This document shows positions 35,427 through 44,214 of a DNA stretch of 64,000 bases, piece by piece. Within the stretch, counting starts at the first letter, position 1. Every line of letters begins with the position of its first letter. The notes beneath the pieces are model-generated. The model was not told the origin of the DNA. It did no database searches and saw only the letters and a list, made by a program, of their open reading frames with translations. The position numbers and the translations under genes are program-made. This stretch comes from Cardiobacteriaceae bacterium (GTDB taxonomy: Bacteria > Pseudomonadota > Gammaproteobacteria > Cardiobacteriales > Cardiobacteriaceae): contig JAFUTP010000041.1 in assembly GCA_017484165.1 (NCBI GenBank), forward strand, positions 26,580 through 90,579. The letters are read 5' to 3'.

Positions 35427-36707
35427 CTATTTTCTATCTAAAAATTTTCCTACGGTTACAAAAGAGCCCGTAATCACTAATAAATCTTCTTCTCTTAAAT
35501 GCTTTTTTGCCGTTTTGACAGCGGTCTCAACATCGCTAGAAATATTTATTTTTTCCTGATTTATACCCGCAGATTTTGCGTTTTCTGCCAAATTTTCTGC
35601 CTCATCACCGCGAGTGCCATCAAGACTTGCAAAAAACCATAAATCAATTTGATTTTGCAATTTTCTAAACACGGCTTTTTGGTCTTTATCTTTAAGCATT
35701 GCGCAGACGGCAATGATTTTGCCGCGGATTTTTGTTCTTTTTTCTGCCAAAAATTCGGCTAAAACTTCCGCACTGTCTTCGTTATGGGCAACATCAATCA
35801 ATATTTCAGGATTTTCTGCAATTGTTGTAAGCCGTCCGAAATTTTTTGCGTGCAGACTTGCTTGTTCGAGAATTTCTTTGTTTAAGGAAAATTGCTCATT
35901 TATCACCGCCGCACAAGCCGCAAAATGTCCGAGCTGATGTTTGCCGAGCAAATATTTTGGTGCGGAAAGCTTGATTTCTTCGCCTAAAACATCGGTTTTG
36001 ATTTGAGTTTTATCTGCATCTGCAAATTCGGCATTGATGTCCTGACCGTAAATCCAAATCCGCTGTGATTTTTCTTTCGCAGCGTTTAAGAAATTGGCAG
36101 GCGGATTTTGATAAGCAATGGCGATGCGCTGTTTGGAGCGCATAATTCCTGCTTTTTCCAGCGCGATTTTTTCGATTGTGTCGCCGAGCCAATCTTGATG
36201 ATCTAATCCGATGCGCGAAAAAATTGCCGCATCAGCATCAAGCATATTCACCGCGTCCAAGCGTCCGCCAAGACCAACTTCCAAGACGGCAATTTGCGGT
36301 TTTTTCTCTGCCATCAGCAAAAACGCGGCTAGTGCTGACCATTCAAAAAAACTCAAAGAAATTTCACCGCGTGCGGCATCAATTTTTTCGAAAGCTTTAA
36401 TCAGAACATCGGCGGAGACTTTTTCACCGTTAAAACGAATTCTTTCGCGGTAATCAAGCAAATGCGGTGAGGAAAAAGACGCGATAGAAATTCCCGCAGC
36501 CCGACAAATCGCTTCCGACCAGCAAACGCAACTTCCTTTTCCATTTGTGCCAGCAACGCTTATCACAAAATCGGCGATTTTCGGCGCACCAAGCCTCTTC
36601 CAAACTTCGCTGATGCGACTAAGACCTAAATCCCAAGCTTTGTGATGATTCGTCTCTTGTGCGATTAGCCAATCTTCCAAGCTGCGGCAAGTTTTGAAGT
36701 CAATCAT
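35427..36707 (-). CDS. folC: Folylpolyglutamate/dihydrofolate synthase
   Basis: A 426-residue FolC Mur-ligase family enzyme adding glutamate to folates. The P-loop GTNGKGS is near residue 53, SFSSPHLLDYRERI follows, and ALEVGLGGRLDAVN-like residues (VLEVGLGGRLDAVN) and the SRIGLDHQDWLG motif fit bifunctional FolC. The gene ends at the edge of the family 2 repeat. It stands between accD and the SPOR gene as in Pseudomonas and relatives. Confidence 0.95.
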   Translation of the reverse strand: MIDFKTCRSLEDWLIAQETNHHKAWDLGLSRISEVWKRLGAPKIADFVISVAGTNGKGSCVCWSEAICRAAGISIASFSSPHLLDYRERIRFNGEKVSADVLIKAFEKIDAARGEISLSFFEWSALAAFLLMAEKKPQIAVLEVGLGGRLDAVNMLDADAAIFSRIGLDHQDWLGDTIEKIALEKAGIMRSKQRIAIAYQNPPANFLNAAKEKSQRIWIYGQDINAEFADADKTQIKTDVLGEEIKLSAPKYLLGKHQLGHFAACAAVINEQFSLNKEILEQASLHAKNFGRLTTIAENPEILIDVAHNEDSAEVLAEFLAEKRTKIRGKIIAVCAMLKDKDQKAVFRKLQNQIDLWFFASLDGTRGDEAENLAENAKSAGINQEKINISSDVETAVKTAKKHLREEDLLVITGSFVTVGKFLDRK

Positions 36708-36727
36708 GTATCCGTTCGATAAATATT

Positions 36728-36844
36728 GGGTGTCTAAAAATTCGTCATTTTGAGCCGCAGGCGAAAAATCTCTATCGGCAGCTCCTTCGCTGTGCTCAGG
36801 ATGACGAAGAAAAAAAATAGGATTTCCCTAAATTTAGATGCGTC
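36728..36844 (+). repeat. MITE-like element family 1, copy 6
   Basis: A forward copy between folC start and accD stop. The left flank ATATT and right flank TATTT share TATT. Outer right end reads GATGCGTC. Confidence 0.93.
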
Positions 36845-36868
36845 TATTTATTTCTCTATTTCTCTGCT

Positions 36869-37999
36869 TTATTTTTCTTCGCTAGTTGTAGATATTGCAG
36901 ATAAAGGTGAGGTTTCAGCGGTAGTTTCAGTAGTTTTAGCCACATCAGTGCTTTGTTCTGCATTCACTTGTTCTGATGAATTATTCGCCTCTGTAACTTC
37001 TGCTTGCGGAACTTCTTCTGCTTTATCGCTAACGGTCGGACTTTGCGCGATTTTTTCCGCTTCGTTTATGGTTTTATCCGCTTGTTCTTCTGGTGCGGGT
37101 AATTGCGGTTGCGGTGTGGTAATTGGTTCTTCATCTGTGATGTCGGGCGCGGTTTGTTGCATCAACATTGCCGCGATTTTGGCAAGCTCTATGCGCATTT
37201 CTTTACGGGAAATGATGCAATCGATTGCTCCCGTTTTCAGCAAGAATTCGCTGCGCTGAAATCCTTCGGGGAGTTTTTCCCGCACCGTTTGTTCGATAAC
37301 CCGCGGTCCTGCGAAGCCAATCAAGGCATTCGGTTCTGCCACGATGACATCGCCGAGCATCGCAAATGACGCCGAAACTCCGCCCATTGTCGGATCAGTG
37401 AGCACGGAAATAAACGGTAAGCGAGATTTTGAAAGTTCGGTAAGCGCGGCGGAGGTCTTTGCCATTTGCATTAAGGATGTAAGCCCTTCCTGCATTCTTG
37501 CGCCACCTGATGCAGCAAAACAAATAAACGGTGTTTCATGAAGAATGGCGTTTTCCACACCGCGCACAAATTTTTCACCGACAACTGAACCCATTGAACC
37601 GCCCATAAATTCGAATTCAAAAGCTGCGGCGGTAAATCTTCTCCCAAAAATATCGCCTTCCATCACGATTAAAGCGTCGTTTTCATTGGATTTTTTCTGT
37701 GCGGCGGCGATGCGGTCTTTGTAGCGTTTTTGGTCTTTGAATTTCAAAAAATCGGCAGGTTGCAAATCTTTGCCGATTTCGCGTTTTTCGCAATTTTTAT
37801 CGAAGAGATTTAATAAGCGTTGCCGTGCTTTTATCCGCATATGGTGTCCGCAATGCGGGCAAACCATTTGATTTTTTTCCGCATCTTGACGGTAAAGAGT
37901 ATGGTCGCAGCCAGCGCATTTCAGCCATAAACCGTCAGGAACTTGTTGAGTCTTGTCGCGAGTTTTTATTCTGGGAATTAAGTTGTCAAACCAGCTCAT
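36869..37999 (-). CDS. accD: Acetyl-CoA carboxylase beta subunit with acidic tail
   Basis: A 376-residue AccD, part of the carboxyltransferase of fatty-acid synthesis with AccA. The zinc ribbon [11 protein letters not shown] and CPHCGHHM near residues 27-52 and the [18 protein letters not shown] and [15 protein letters not shown] motifs are intact. The core ends near residue 290 ([19 protein letters not shown]). About 80 further residues, rich in Glu, Thr, Ala and Pro, have no match in E. coli AccD (304 residues). It follows trpA, a common neighbour. Confidence 0.95.
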   Translation of the reverse strand: MSWFDNLIPRIKTRDKTQQVPDGLWLKCAGCDHTLYRQDAEKNQMVCPHCGHHMRIKARQRLLNLFDKNCEKREIGKDLQPADFLKFKDQKRYKDRIAAAQKKSNENDALIVMEGDIFGRRFTAAAFEFEFMGGSMGSVVGEKFVRGVENAILHETPFICFAASGGARMQEGLTSLMQMAKTSAALTELSKSRLPFISVLTDPTMGGVSASFAMLGDVIVAEPNALIGFAGPRVIEQTVREKLPEGFQRSEFLLKTGAIDCIISRKEMRIELAKIAAMLMQQTAPDITDEEPITTPQPQLPAPEEQADKTINEAEKIAQSPTVSDKAEEVPQAEVTEANNSSEQVNAEQSTDVAKTTETTAETSPLSAISTTSEEK

Positions 38000-38089
38000 T
38001 TATTACTCCTCATCGCGGATTGAAATATTTGGAAAAATTTTGTTTTTGGATAGCAACTAACGCCTGTTAAGCCCGTGGTGAATTCATAA

Positions 38090-38893
38090 TCAAGCATCAA
38101 TTGCTGCGCGGATTTCAGCGATAAATTCACCGATTTTCTCTGGCATTTTTTCGCCTTGATTTTCATAAAGCCGAGACACAATCGCTGAACCGATGATTAT
38201 TCCGTCCGCGCAATTTGCCATTTTTTTCGCCGTCTCGCCGTCGCGAATTCCAAATCCGATACAAATCGGCAAATCGGTTTTAGCGCGCAATCTGGCAATT
38301 TGCTCGACTAATTCATCGCTAACTTCGGCTTGTTCCCGTCCCGTTATTCCGCGTAGCGATACAAAATAAATAAAACCGCCTGCTTTTTCGGCGATTTTTG
38401 CTTGTCGCTCATCGCTTGTCGTTGGAGAACAGAGCAGAATTGGGGTTAATTGCGCGCTTTGCAAAGATTTTTCATAATCAGGAAGAGCTTCAATCGGGCA
38501 ATCCACCAAAATCACCGCATCCGCCCCGCTGTTTTTCGCTTGTTGAAATGCAATATTCGCACCGCGGCGTTCAAAACTATTGAGATATCCCATCAAAACT
38601 ATTGGCGTATCCGTATCGGTTTGGCGAAATTCACGGACAACATCAAGACAATCATCGAAGGAAACATTGCGTGCCAAAGCTCTTTCATTTGCTGCCTGAA
38701 TGGTTTTGCCGTCTGCTGCTGGGTCAGAAAAGGCAATTCCTAATTCCAAAATATCTGCCCCGTTCTTCACCAGAGATTGCATTACGGCGGTGGTTTTTTG
38801 TATGTCAGGATCGCCTGCACAAATGTATGTAATCAATGCTTTACGGTTTTGGGATTTGAGTTTTTGAAATTTTTCTGCAATTCGCGTATTCAT
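38090..38893 (-). CDS. trpA: Tryptophan synthase alpha subunit
   Basis: A 267-residue TrpA, cleaving indole-3-glycerol phosphate to indole. LELGIAFSDPAADGKTIQAANERAL holds the catalytic Asp (only positions about 50-75 shown), and VDCPIEALPDY with FGIRDGE are typical. In the first motif Ile and Ala replace the more usual Val and Pro (normally GVPFSDP). It follows trpB by 16 nt. Confidence 0.95.
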   Translation of the reverse strand: MNTRIAEKFQKLKSQNRKALITYICAGDPDIQKTTAVMQSLVKNGADILELGIAFSDPAADGKTIQAANERALARNVSFDDCLDVVREFRQTDTDTPIVLMGYLNSFERRGANIAFQQAKNSGADAVILVDCPIEALPDYEKSLQSAQLTPILLCSPTTSDERQAKIAEKAGGFIYFVSLRGITGREQAEVSDELVEQIARLRAKTDLPICIGFGIRDGETAKKMANCADGIIIGSAIVSRLYENQGEKMPEKIGEFIAEIRAAIDA

Positions 38894-38909
38894 AACTATC
38901 TCCGCGGAT

Positions 38910-40127
38910 TTATATTTTTATGCCATCGATGGCGGCAATTGTGTTTATGTCTTTATCGCCGCGACCTGAAACATTGATGACGATATTTTTATCCGCCGTC
39001 ATTTCGGAAGCTATTTGCACTCCCGCAGCGAGTGCATGCGAGCTTTCCAAGGCGGGAATTATTCCTTCTAATAAACACAATTCACGGAAGGCAGCGAGTG
39101 CTTCTTCATCGGTTGCCGCGCGATATTCCGCCCGTCCAATTGATTTCAGCCAGCAATGTTCAGGACCGACACCTGGATAGTCGAGACCTGCGGAAATTGA
39201 ATAGGTATCGGTAATTTGACCGTCTTCATTACTCATCAAATGCATACGGTTGCCGTGCAAAACACCGATTGGAGCGTCGGCGGTAAGCGGTGCGGCATGT
39301 TCTCCCGTTGCGATGCCGCGTCCGCCAGCTTCCACGCCGATTAAGCGGACATCGTCTTGATAAAACGGATAAAAAAGTCCCATCGAATTAGAACCGCCAC
39401 CGACGCAAGCGACCACCGCATCAGGGAGTTTGCCGAATTTTTCTTGCGCCTGCGCCTTAACTTCTTCACCGATAACTTTTTGTAAATCGCGAACCAATGC
39501 GGGATAAGGATGCGGACCTGCAACCGTGCCGATTACATAAAAAGTGTCATCAATATTTGCTACCCAATCACGCAAAGCTTCATTCATCGCATCTTTGAGT
39601 GTGCGACTACCAGCATCAACGGCGACCAATTCCGCACCGAGTAAGCGCATTCGGTAAGCATTCGGAGATTGCCGTGCAACATCGTCCGCGCCCATATAAA
39701 CCACGCATTTCATTCCAAATTTTGCCGCGACCGTTGCGGTAGCAACTCCGTGTTGTCCTGCTCCCGTCTCTGCAATTAAGCGTTTTTTACCGAGCCGTGC
39801 CGCAAGCAGTGCTTGACCGATGGTGTTATTTATTTTGTGCGAACCGCTGTGATTTAAGTCTTCGCGTTTGAGATAGATTTTTGCTCCGCCGTATTTTTTT
39901 GTGAGCCGTTCTGCGTAATACAAAGGCGATGGGCGACCGACATAATCCGCCAAAATTTCTCGATATTCCCGCCAAAAATCTGGCGAATTTTTTGCTTCTT
40001 CATAAGCTTTTTGTAACTTTAAAACCGCAGCCATCAAGGTTTCTGCAATAAATTGTCCGCCGAATTGCCCGAAATAACCGCGCTCATCTGGGAGCTTATA
40101 CAAATCTTTTGGAGGAATATCTGCCAT
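38910..40127 (-). CDS. trpB: Tryptophan synthase beta subunit
   Basis: A 405-residue TrpB1-type enzyme joining indole and serine with pyridoxal phosphate. The PLP Lys is in [15 protein letters not shown] (about 93-107), and the phosphate loop is [21 protein letters not shown] is also conserved. No upstream leader peptide is visible. It is separated from trpF by a family 1 repeat. Confidence 0.97.
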   Translation of the reverse strand: MADIPPKDLYKLPDERGYFGQFGGQFIAETLMAAVLKLQKAYEEAKNSPDFWREYREILADYVGRPSPLYYAERLTKKYGGAKIYLKREDLNHSGSHKINNTIGQALLAARLGKKRLIAETGAGQHGVATATVAAKFGMKCVVYMGADDVARQSPNAYRMRLLGAELVAVDAGSRTLKDAMNEALRDWVANIDDTFYVIGTVAGPHPYPALVRDLQKVIGEEVKAQAQEKFGKLPDAVVACVGGGSNSMGLFYPFYQDDVRLIGVEAGGRGIATGEHAAPLTADAPIGVLHGNRMHLMSNEDGQITDTYSISAGLDYPGVGPEHCWLKSIGRAEYRAATDEEALAAFRELCLLEGIIPALESSHALAAGVQIASEMTADKNIVINVSGRGDKDINTIAAIDGIKI

Positions 40128-40163
40128 TTTTTTCGTCTCGATGAATATGAATGAATAAATATT

Positions 40164-40282
40164 GGGCGCATCTAAAAATTCGTCATTTTGAGCCGTAGGC
40201 GAAAAATCTCTATCGGAAGATCCTTCGCTGCGCTCAGGATGACGAGAGTAAAAACAGAACTAACACTAAATTTAGATACGCC
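40164..40282 (+). repeat. MITE-like element family 1, copy 7 (perfect TSD)
   Basis: A forward copy between trpB start and trpF stop. It is flanked by a perfect 5-bp direct repeat ATATT (40159-40163 and 40283-40287). This is the clearest sign that the element inserted by transposition. Confidence 0.96.
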
Positions 40283-40311
40283 ATATTGAATGTCTAACGC
40301 AAAAAGAGCGG

Positions 40312-40935
40312 CTAAACCGCTCTTGCCTTATCGATAAAGTCGGCGATTTTAGCAAGGCATTTTTTGTGATTTTCTGCCTCAACTCCGCTTGATACATCAA
40401 CGGCAAACGGTCTCACCTCTGAAATTGCTCTTTGCACATTTTCTGCTGTCAAACCGCCAGCCAAAATCACGGGCTGCTCAATTGCGGGAATTTTTTCCCA
40501 ATCAAAAACTTCACCGCTACCGCCAGCAATTTTTCCTCCGCAAGCATCAAATAAAAATCCCGCAGCGTCGGGATATTTACGGCAAAAATTGCTCGCATCT
40601 TCTTTCGTCGCAAAATTGCGCATCGGCACGGATTTAATCCATTTGCGTCCAAATTGCCGACAAAAATCCGCTTCCTCCGCCCCGTGAAATTGCAATAGAT
40701 CTAGTGCGGTTTTATCTATCACTTGTCGGACAAATTCAGCACTATGATTGACAAATAAACCTACCGTTTGCACAAAAGGCGCAACTGCCGCAATCAATTG
40801 TCTTGCTTGCTCGATATTTACCGCTCGTTTGGATTTTTCATAAAAAACAAAGCCCAAAGCGTCCGCACCAGATTTGACTGCCGCATCAATTTCAGCAAGT
40901 TCGGTTATGCCGCAAATTTTGATTTTTACCGTCAT
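40312..40935 (-). CDS. trpF: Phosphoribosylanthranilate isomerase
   Basis: A 207-residue TrpF. KICGITEL with the catalytic Cys near residue 7, GADALGFVFYEKSKR, LLQFHG and the C-terminal VDVSSGVE match the TIM-barrel enzyme. It is the first gene of the trpF-trpB-trpA-accD-folC block, interrupted by repeats but still in order. The region upstream carries a palindrome that could bind a regulator. Confidence 0.95.
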   Translation of the reverse strand: MTVKIKICGITELAEIDAAVKSGADALGFVFYEKSKRAVNIEQARQLIAAVAPFVQTVGLFVNHSAEFVRQVIDKTALDLLQFHGAEEADFCRQFGRKWIKSVPMRNFATKEDASNFCRKYPDAAGFLFDACGGKIAGGSGEVFDWEKIPAIEQPVILAGGLTAENVQRAISEVRPFAVDVSSGVEAENHKKCLAKIADFIDKARAV

Positions 40936-40993
40936 CGAATTTTTTCCGTGTTACAAAATATTTGTTTATCAGGACAAATACAGTACAGATGAT

Positions 40994-41008
40994 TGACAAA
41001 AATTGTCA
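40994..41008. promoter_or_regulatory. Palindrome upstream of trpF
   Basis: TGACAAAAATTGTCA is a perfect 15-bp dyad (TGACAA-AAA-TTGTCA) 59 nt upstream of the trpF start, between divergent trpF and the ialB-like gene. It could be an operator; no regulator is identified and chance is possible in AT-rich DNA. Confidence 0.3.
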
Positions 41009-41014
41009 TTGAAT

Positions 41015-41125
41015 GGCGTGTCTAAAAATTCGTCATTTTGAGCCATAGGCGAAAAATATATATCGGCAGATCCTTCGCTGCGTTCAGGATGACGAGGGAA
41101 AACTACCCTAAATTTAGATGCGTCC
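41015..41125 (+). repeat. MITE-like element family 1, copy 8
   Basis: A slightly shorter forward copy (the AGAACTAACC segment near the right end is reduced). It lies between the divergent trpF and first ialB-like gene. Flanks share AAT only. Confidence 0.92.
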
Positions 41126-41221
41126 AATAGTTAAATGCTTAATAAATAAGAAAAATTCTTAACAAAAATTGTTTAAGTAGAATGCTGCGCTTTTCTTGAA
41201 TTTTTAAGGAGAAATTTATTT

Positions 41222-41704
41222 ATGTCTATCAAAAAAATTATTTTCGGCGGCTTATTTTGCGCAAGTTTTAGTGCAATTTCCGCCTTTGCCACCGTTACAG
41301 AAGGAGAAAAATTCGGTGATTGGACTGCATCTTGCCAAAAAGATGCTTGCGTTGTAGGACAACTTGTCAATATCAACGGACAACCTGCTGGTCGGATGAT
41401 GATTCAAAAATCAAAAGATCCCAAAGCTCCATATATTGCTTTTATCACGCTGCGTTTGGATCTCGGAGTTAATTTGATGCAAGGTTTGGGATTTGGTATT
41501 GACGGTAAAGAAGTCGGTCGTGCACCATTTGAATTCTGTCATGAAGAAGGTTGTAATGTATTCCTTCCGCTTGATAGCAAAATCTTGGGACAACTCAAAT
41601 CAGGCAACAAATTACAACTGCAATTTTTCACTGGCGGACCAGATAAGAGAATAACGGTAGATTTCTCTTTATCGGGAATTACCAAAGCGGTTGAAGCTCT
41701 ATAA
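41222..41704 (+). CDS. IalB-like exported protein, paralogue 1
   Basis: A 160-residue protein with a signal peptide (MSIKKIIFGGLFCASFSAISAFA). It matches the invasion-associated locus B family: FGDWTASCQKDACVVGQ, LGVNLMQGLGFGIDGKEVG, APFEFCHEEGCNVFLPLD. Four cysteines in two pairs suggest two disulfides. IalB proteins are small exported beta-sandwich proteins; in Bartonella the locus helps erythrocyte entry, but the biochemical function is unclear. AAGGAGAAATTT precedes the ATG. A second paralogue follows 61 nt later. Confidence 0.8.
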   Translation: MSIKKIIFGGLFCASFSAISAFATVTEGEKFGDWTASCQKDACVVGQLVNINGQPAGRMMIQKSKDPKAPYIAFITLRLDLGVNLMQGLGFGIDGKEVGRAPFEFCHEEGCNVFLPLDSKILGQLKSGNKLQLQFFTGGPDKRITVDFSLSGITKAVEAL

Positions 41705-41765
41705 AAGAGCTATAACAATAAACTCGAATAAATAATTTAAGAAAATTTCTCGGAGAAAAATAAAA

Positions 41766-42245
41766 ATGTTAATTAGCAAAATTTTCAAAAATTGTGCTCT
41801 TTTGTGCATCACGCTTGCGACAGTTTGTTTGTTTTCAACTGCAAATGCAGAACAAGTTGGCGATTGGAAAGTTGAATGTAAAGATAAGCAAGGTTGCGCT
41901 ATCAGCCAAATTATTAAAGATGAACAAGGTGATTTGGGTCTTGCCTTTATTTACCGCGAACCGAAAGCAGAAAATATGCTGCTGCTCAATATGATTTTTC
42001 CGCTCGGGGTGAGCATTCCAGCTGGGGTGAAAGTAAGCGTTGATGGACAAAATGTTGGCATCGCACCTTTTACCTTCTGCGATAAACAAGGTTGCAATAC
42101 ATTACCGATTCCGCTTAAAAAAGACATACTCGACAAAATCAAAGCTGGTAACCGTCTGCAAATTGAACTTGCTTTCGGTGATAAAAAGAAAAATAGTTCT
42201 TTTTCCTTGAAGGGAATAAGTAAAGCTCTTGAATCGGTTAAATAA
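41766..42245 (+). CDS. IalB-like exported protein, paralogue 2
   Basis: A 159-residue paralogue of the gene just upstream: signal peptide ending near NAEQ, then VGDWKVECKDKQGCAISQ, PLGVSIPAGVKVSVDGQNVG, APFTFCDKQGCNTLPIPL. The four cysteines are conserved. It probably arose by tandem duplication and has diverged widely. A terminator follows, so the pair forms a two-gene unit. Confidence 0.8.
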   Translation: MLISKIFKNCALLCITLATVCLFSTANAEQVGDWKVECKDKQGCAISQIIKDEQGDLGLAFIYREPKAENMLLLNMIFPLGVSIPAGVKVSVDGQNVGIAPFTFCDKQGCNTLPIPLKKDILDKIKAGNRLQIELAFGDKKKNSSFSLKGISKALESVK

Positions 42246-42268
42246 GTCGAATTTAATCTGTTAATTAG

Positions 42269-42294
42269 ACCCGAGAATTTCCTCGGGTTTTTTT
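42269..42294 (+). terminator. Terminator of the ialB-like pair
   Basis: Stem ACCCGAG / CTCGGGT with loop AATTTC followed by TTTTTTT, 23 nt after the stop codon and just before a family 1 repeat. Confidence 0.9.
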
Positions 42295-42298
42295 ATAT

Positions 42299-42417
42299 GG
42301 GCGCATCTAAATTTATGGTTGGTTCTATTTTTATCCTCGTCATCCTGAGTGTAGCGAAGGAACTGCTGATAGAGATTTTTCGCCTACGGCTCAAAATGAC
42401 GAATTTTTAGATATGCC
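42299..42417 (-). repeat. MITE-like element family 1, copy 9
   Basis: A reverse copy right after the ialB terminator. Flanks TATAT and AATAT share ATAT. It reads GGGCGCATCTAAATTTA in the direction of the upstream gene. Confidence 0.93.
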
Positions 42418-42453
42418 AATATGTTTATTTTTTTTTCAATCTAGCTAAAAAAT

Positions 42454-43125
42454 ATGACTATTAAATTACAAGCAGGCGACGGAATAATTTTTGACTGTGA
42501 TTCCACTCTTTCTACTATTGAAGGTATTGATGAGTTGGCAGCACTGAAAAATTGCCGTGCAGAAATTGCCGAACTTACCAATCAAGCAATGGACGGAAAA
42601 ATTGCTCTTGAAGCCGTCTATTCCAAAAGATTAGAAATAATCCGTCCGACAAAAGCAGATTTAGCAAAAATCGCCGAAATTTACTGCGCGAAAATTACTG
42701 CGGGAGCAGAGGAAATTGTCGCGAAAGTGAAAGCGCAAGGGATAAAAATTGCCATTGTGAGCGGTGGTTTGCGTGCGGCGGTTTTACCTCTTGGGGAAAA
42801 ATTAGGTTTTCGGGAAGAAGATATTTTTGCGGTTGATTTAGTCTTTGATAGGAATAATAATTTCGAAAAAGTTGCAAACTCACCGCTTACAACTTCCGCG
42901 GGAAAATTAGAAGTTGCGCGTTTTTGGAAAACACGGGAAAACATCAACAAACTAGTGCTTATCGGCGACGGTGCGAGTGATTTAGCGGCAAAAGGAGATG
43001 GTGGTGCGGATTTTATTATCGGTTACGGTGGAGTGGTCGCCCGCAAACAAGTGCAGGAAAAAGCTGATTTTTTCACGGCAGAAGAAAATCTCAGCAGCGT
43101 TTTAGAGTTTTTAGAATTTGAATAA
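42454..43125 (+). CDS. HAD-family phosphatase, phosphoserine-phosphatase-like
   Basis: A 223-residue HAD hydrolase. Motif I FDCDSTLS (about 12-19) holds the nucleophile Asp, motif II is IAIVSGGLR, and motif III/IV is VLIGDGASDLAA. The DxDST form and the GIDELA cap segment are those of SerB-type phosphoserine phosphatases, so it probably makes L-serine from phosphoserine. The N-terminal ACT-like part of E. coli SerB is absent. Another small-molecule phosphatase role is possible. The next small gene starts 3 nt later. Confidence 0.8.
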   Translation: MTIKLQAGDGIIFDCDSTLSTIEGIDELAALKNCRAEIAELTNQAMDGKIALEAVYSKRLEIIRPTKADLAKIAEIYCAKITAGAEEIVAKVKAQGIKIAIVSGGLRAAVLPLGEKLGFREEDIFAVDLVFDRNNNFEKVANSPLTTSAGKLEVARFWKTRENINKLVLIGDGASDLAAKGDGGADFIIGYGGVVARKQVQEKADFFTAEENLSSVLEFLEFE

Positions 43126-43127
43126 AG

Positions 43128-43337
43128 ATGTCAGAACCTGATGATAAAAATAAAGAGCAAGATTTTTCGGCAGAAGTTACTGATAAGCGCGAAGAAAATC
43201 CCTATTTTTATAAGCAAAATAATGAGCCGCAGGAGGAATATCGGGAGCAGGATGCTTTTTTCTGGGTAGTTAAAAGTTATGTCATATGGCTGCTGATAAT
43301 TGTTATTTTTACTTTTCTTTTAGAAAAAGTTATTTAG
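43128..43337 (+). CDS. Small membrane protein, C-terminal anchor
   Basis: A 69-residue protein: an acidic, polar N-terminus and one membrane helix at the C-terminus (YVIWLLIIVIFTFLLEKVI). It starts 3 nt after the HAD phosphatase. No family is recognised. Its TAG stop codon takes its G from the first base of a family 1 repeat, so the natural C-terminus may have been longer. Confidence 0.6.
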   Translation: MSEPDDKNKEQDFSAEVTDKREENPYFYKQNNEPQEEYREQDAFFWVVKSYVIWLLIIVIFTFLLEKVI

Positions 43338-43455
43338 GCGCATCTAAATTTAGGGTTAGTTCTATTTTTTACCATCGTCATCCTGAATGTGCGAAGGATC
43401 TGCCGATAGAGATTTTTCGCCTACGGCTCAAAATGACGAATTTCGTAGATACGCC
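43337..43455 (-). repeat. MITE-like element family 1, copy 10
   Basis: A reverse copy between the small membrane-protein gene and the 3' end of recX. It overlaps the stop codon of the first gene by one base. Confidence 0.93.
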
Positions 43456-43476
43456 CATTTGATGTTTTTTTACCGC

Positions 43477-43941
43477 TTACTTACAAACTTTGCGGATTTC
43501 TTCATAACTAAAACCGCGGGAGAGTAAAAAACGAATTCTTTTAGCTTTTTCCTGCGGAGTTTTGATTGGACGCTCGCCATATTTGCGGCGGTAAATGTCC
43601 GTCAAAATTTCATTCCAATCGACTTCTCTCAATTGTTCTTCGATAAGTTCATTTGCAATTTTTCTTTTTTGCAGCGCAAGGCGAATTTTTGCCGCACCGT
43701 CGCCGTTTTTTGTTTTTGCGCGCAGAAAATTTTCCGTAAATCTTTCGTCGCTTTGCCAACCGCGCTCGCTCAAATTTTCGACAATTTCTCTTGCAACTTC
43801 ATCGGAAAGGGCAAAATCGCGGGCTTTTTGCAATAGTTCCGCTTGAGAATGCTCGCGACGGGCTAATGCTCGAATGCACTTATCGCGGAATTTTTGTATT
43901 TCTTCGCTGTTATCTGTAACACAATTGTTGGGATGTTTCAT
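43477..43941 (-). CDS. recX: RecX, RecA regulator
   Basis: A 154-residue RecX made of repeated three-helix units (ALARREHSQAELLQKAR, ENLSERGWQSDERFTENFLR, RIRFLLSRGFSYEEIRKV). It binds RecA filaments and limits their growth. The AKIRLALQKRKI segment is typical. It is not next to recA here. A family 1 repeat stands on each side. Confidence 0.9.
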   Translation of the reverse strand: MKHPNNCVTDNSEEIQKFRDKCIRALARREHSQAELLQKARDFALSDEVAREIVENLSERGWQSDERFTENFLRAKTKNGDGAAKIRLALQKRKIANELIEEQLREVDWNEILTDIYRRKYGERPIKTPQEKAKRIRFLLSRGFSYEEIRKVCK

Positions 43942-44053
43942 ACGGAACTTTGAGGAGAATTATGGGAATAAAAAATACAAATTACGGACAAAGTAAATCT
44001 TTTGTATCAGAATTGTCATCGCTAATATTTAACAAAACGGGCGATAAACTACT

Positions 44054-44174
44054 GGGCGTGTCTAAATTTATAGGGTTAGGTCTATTTTTACCCTCGTCAT
44101 CCTGAGCGTAGCGAAGGATCTGTCGATAGAGATTTTTCGCCTACGGCTCAAAATGACGAATTTTTAGATACGCC
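44054..44174 (-). repeat. MITE-like element family 1, copy 11 (perfect TSD)
   Basis: A reverse copy between divergent recX and parC, flanked by a perfect 5-bp direct repeat CTACT (44049-44053 and 44175-44179). It ends 40 nt before the parC start and so sits in the promoter or leader region. Confidence 0.96.
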
Positions 44175-44214
44175 CTACTATATCTATGTCTAACAACGAT
44201 TTTTGAAGGCTCTA

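Noticed and set aside
40936..41014. trp leader attenuator upstream of trpF
   Set aside because: No leader peptide with tandem Trp codons or paired terminator/antiterminator stems is visible.
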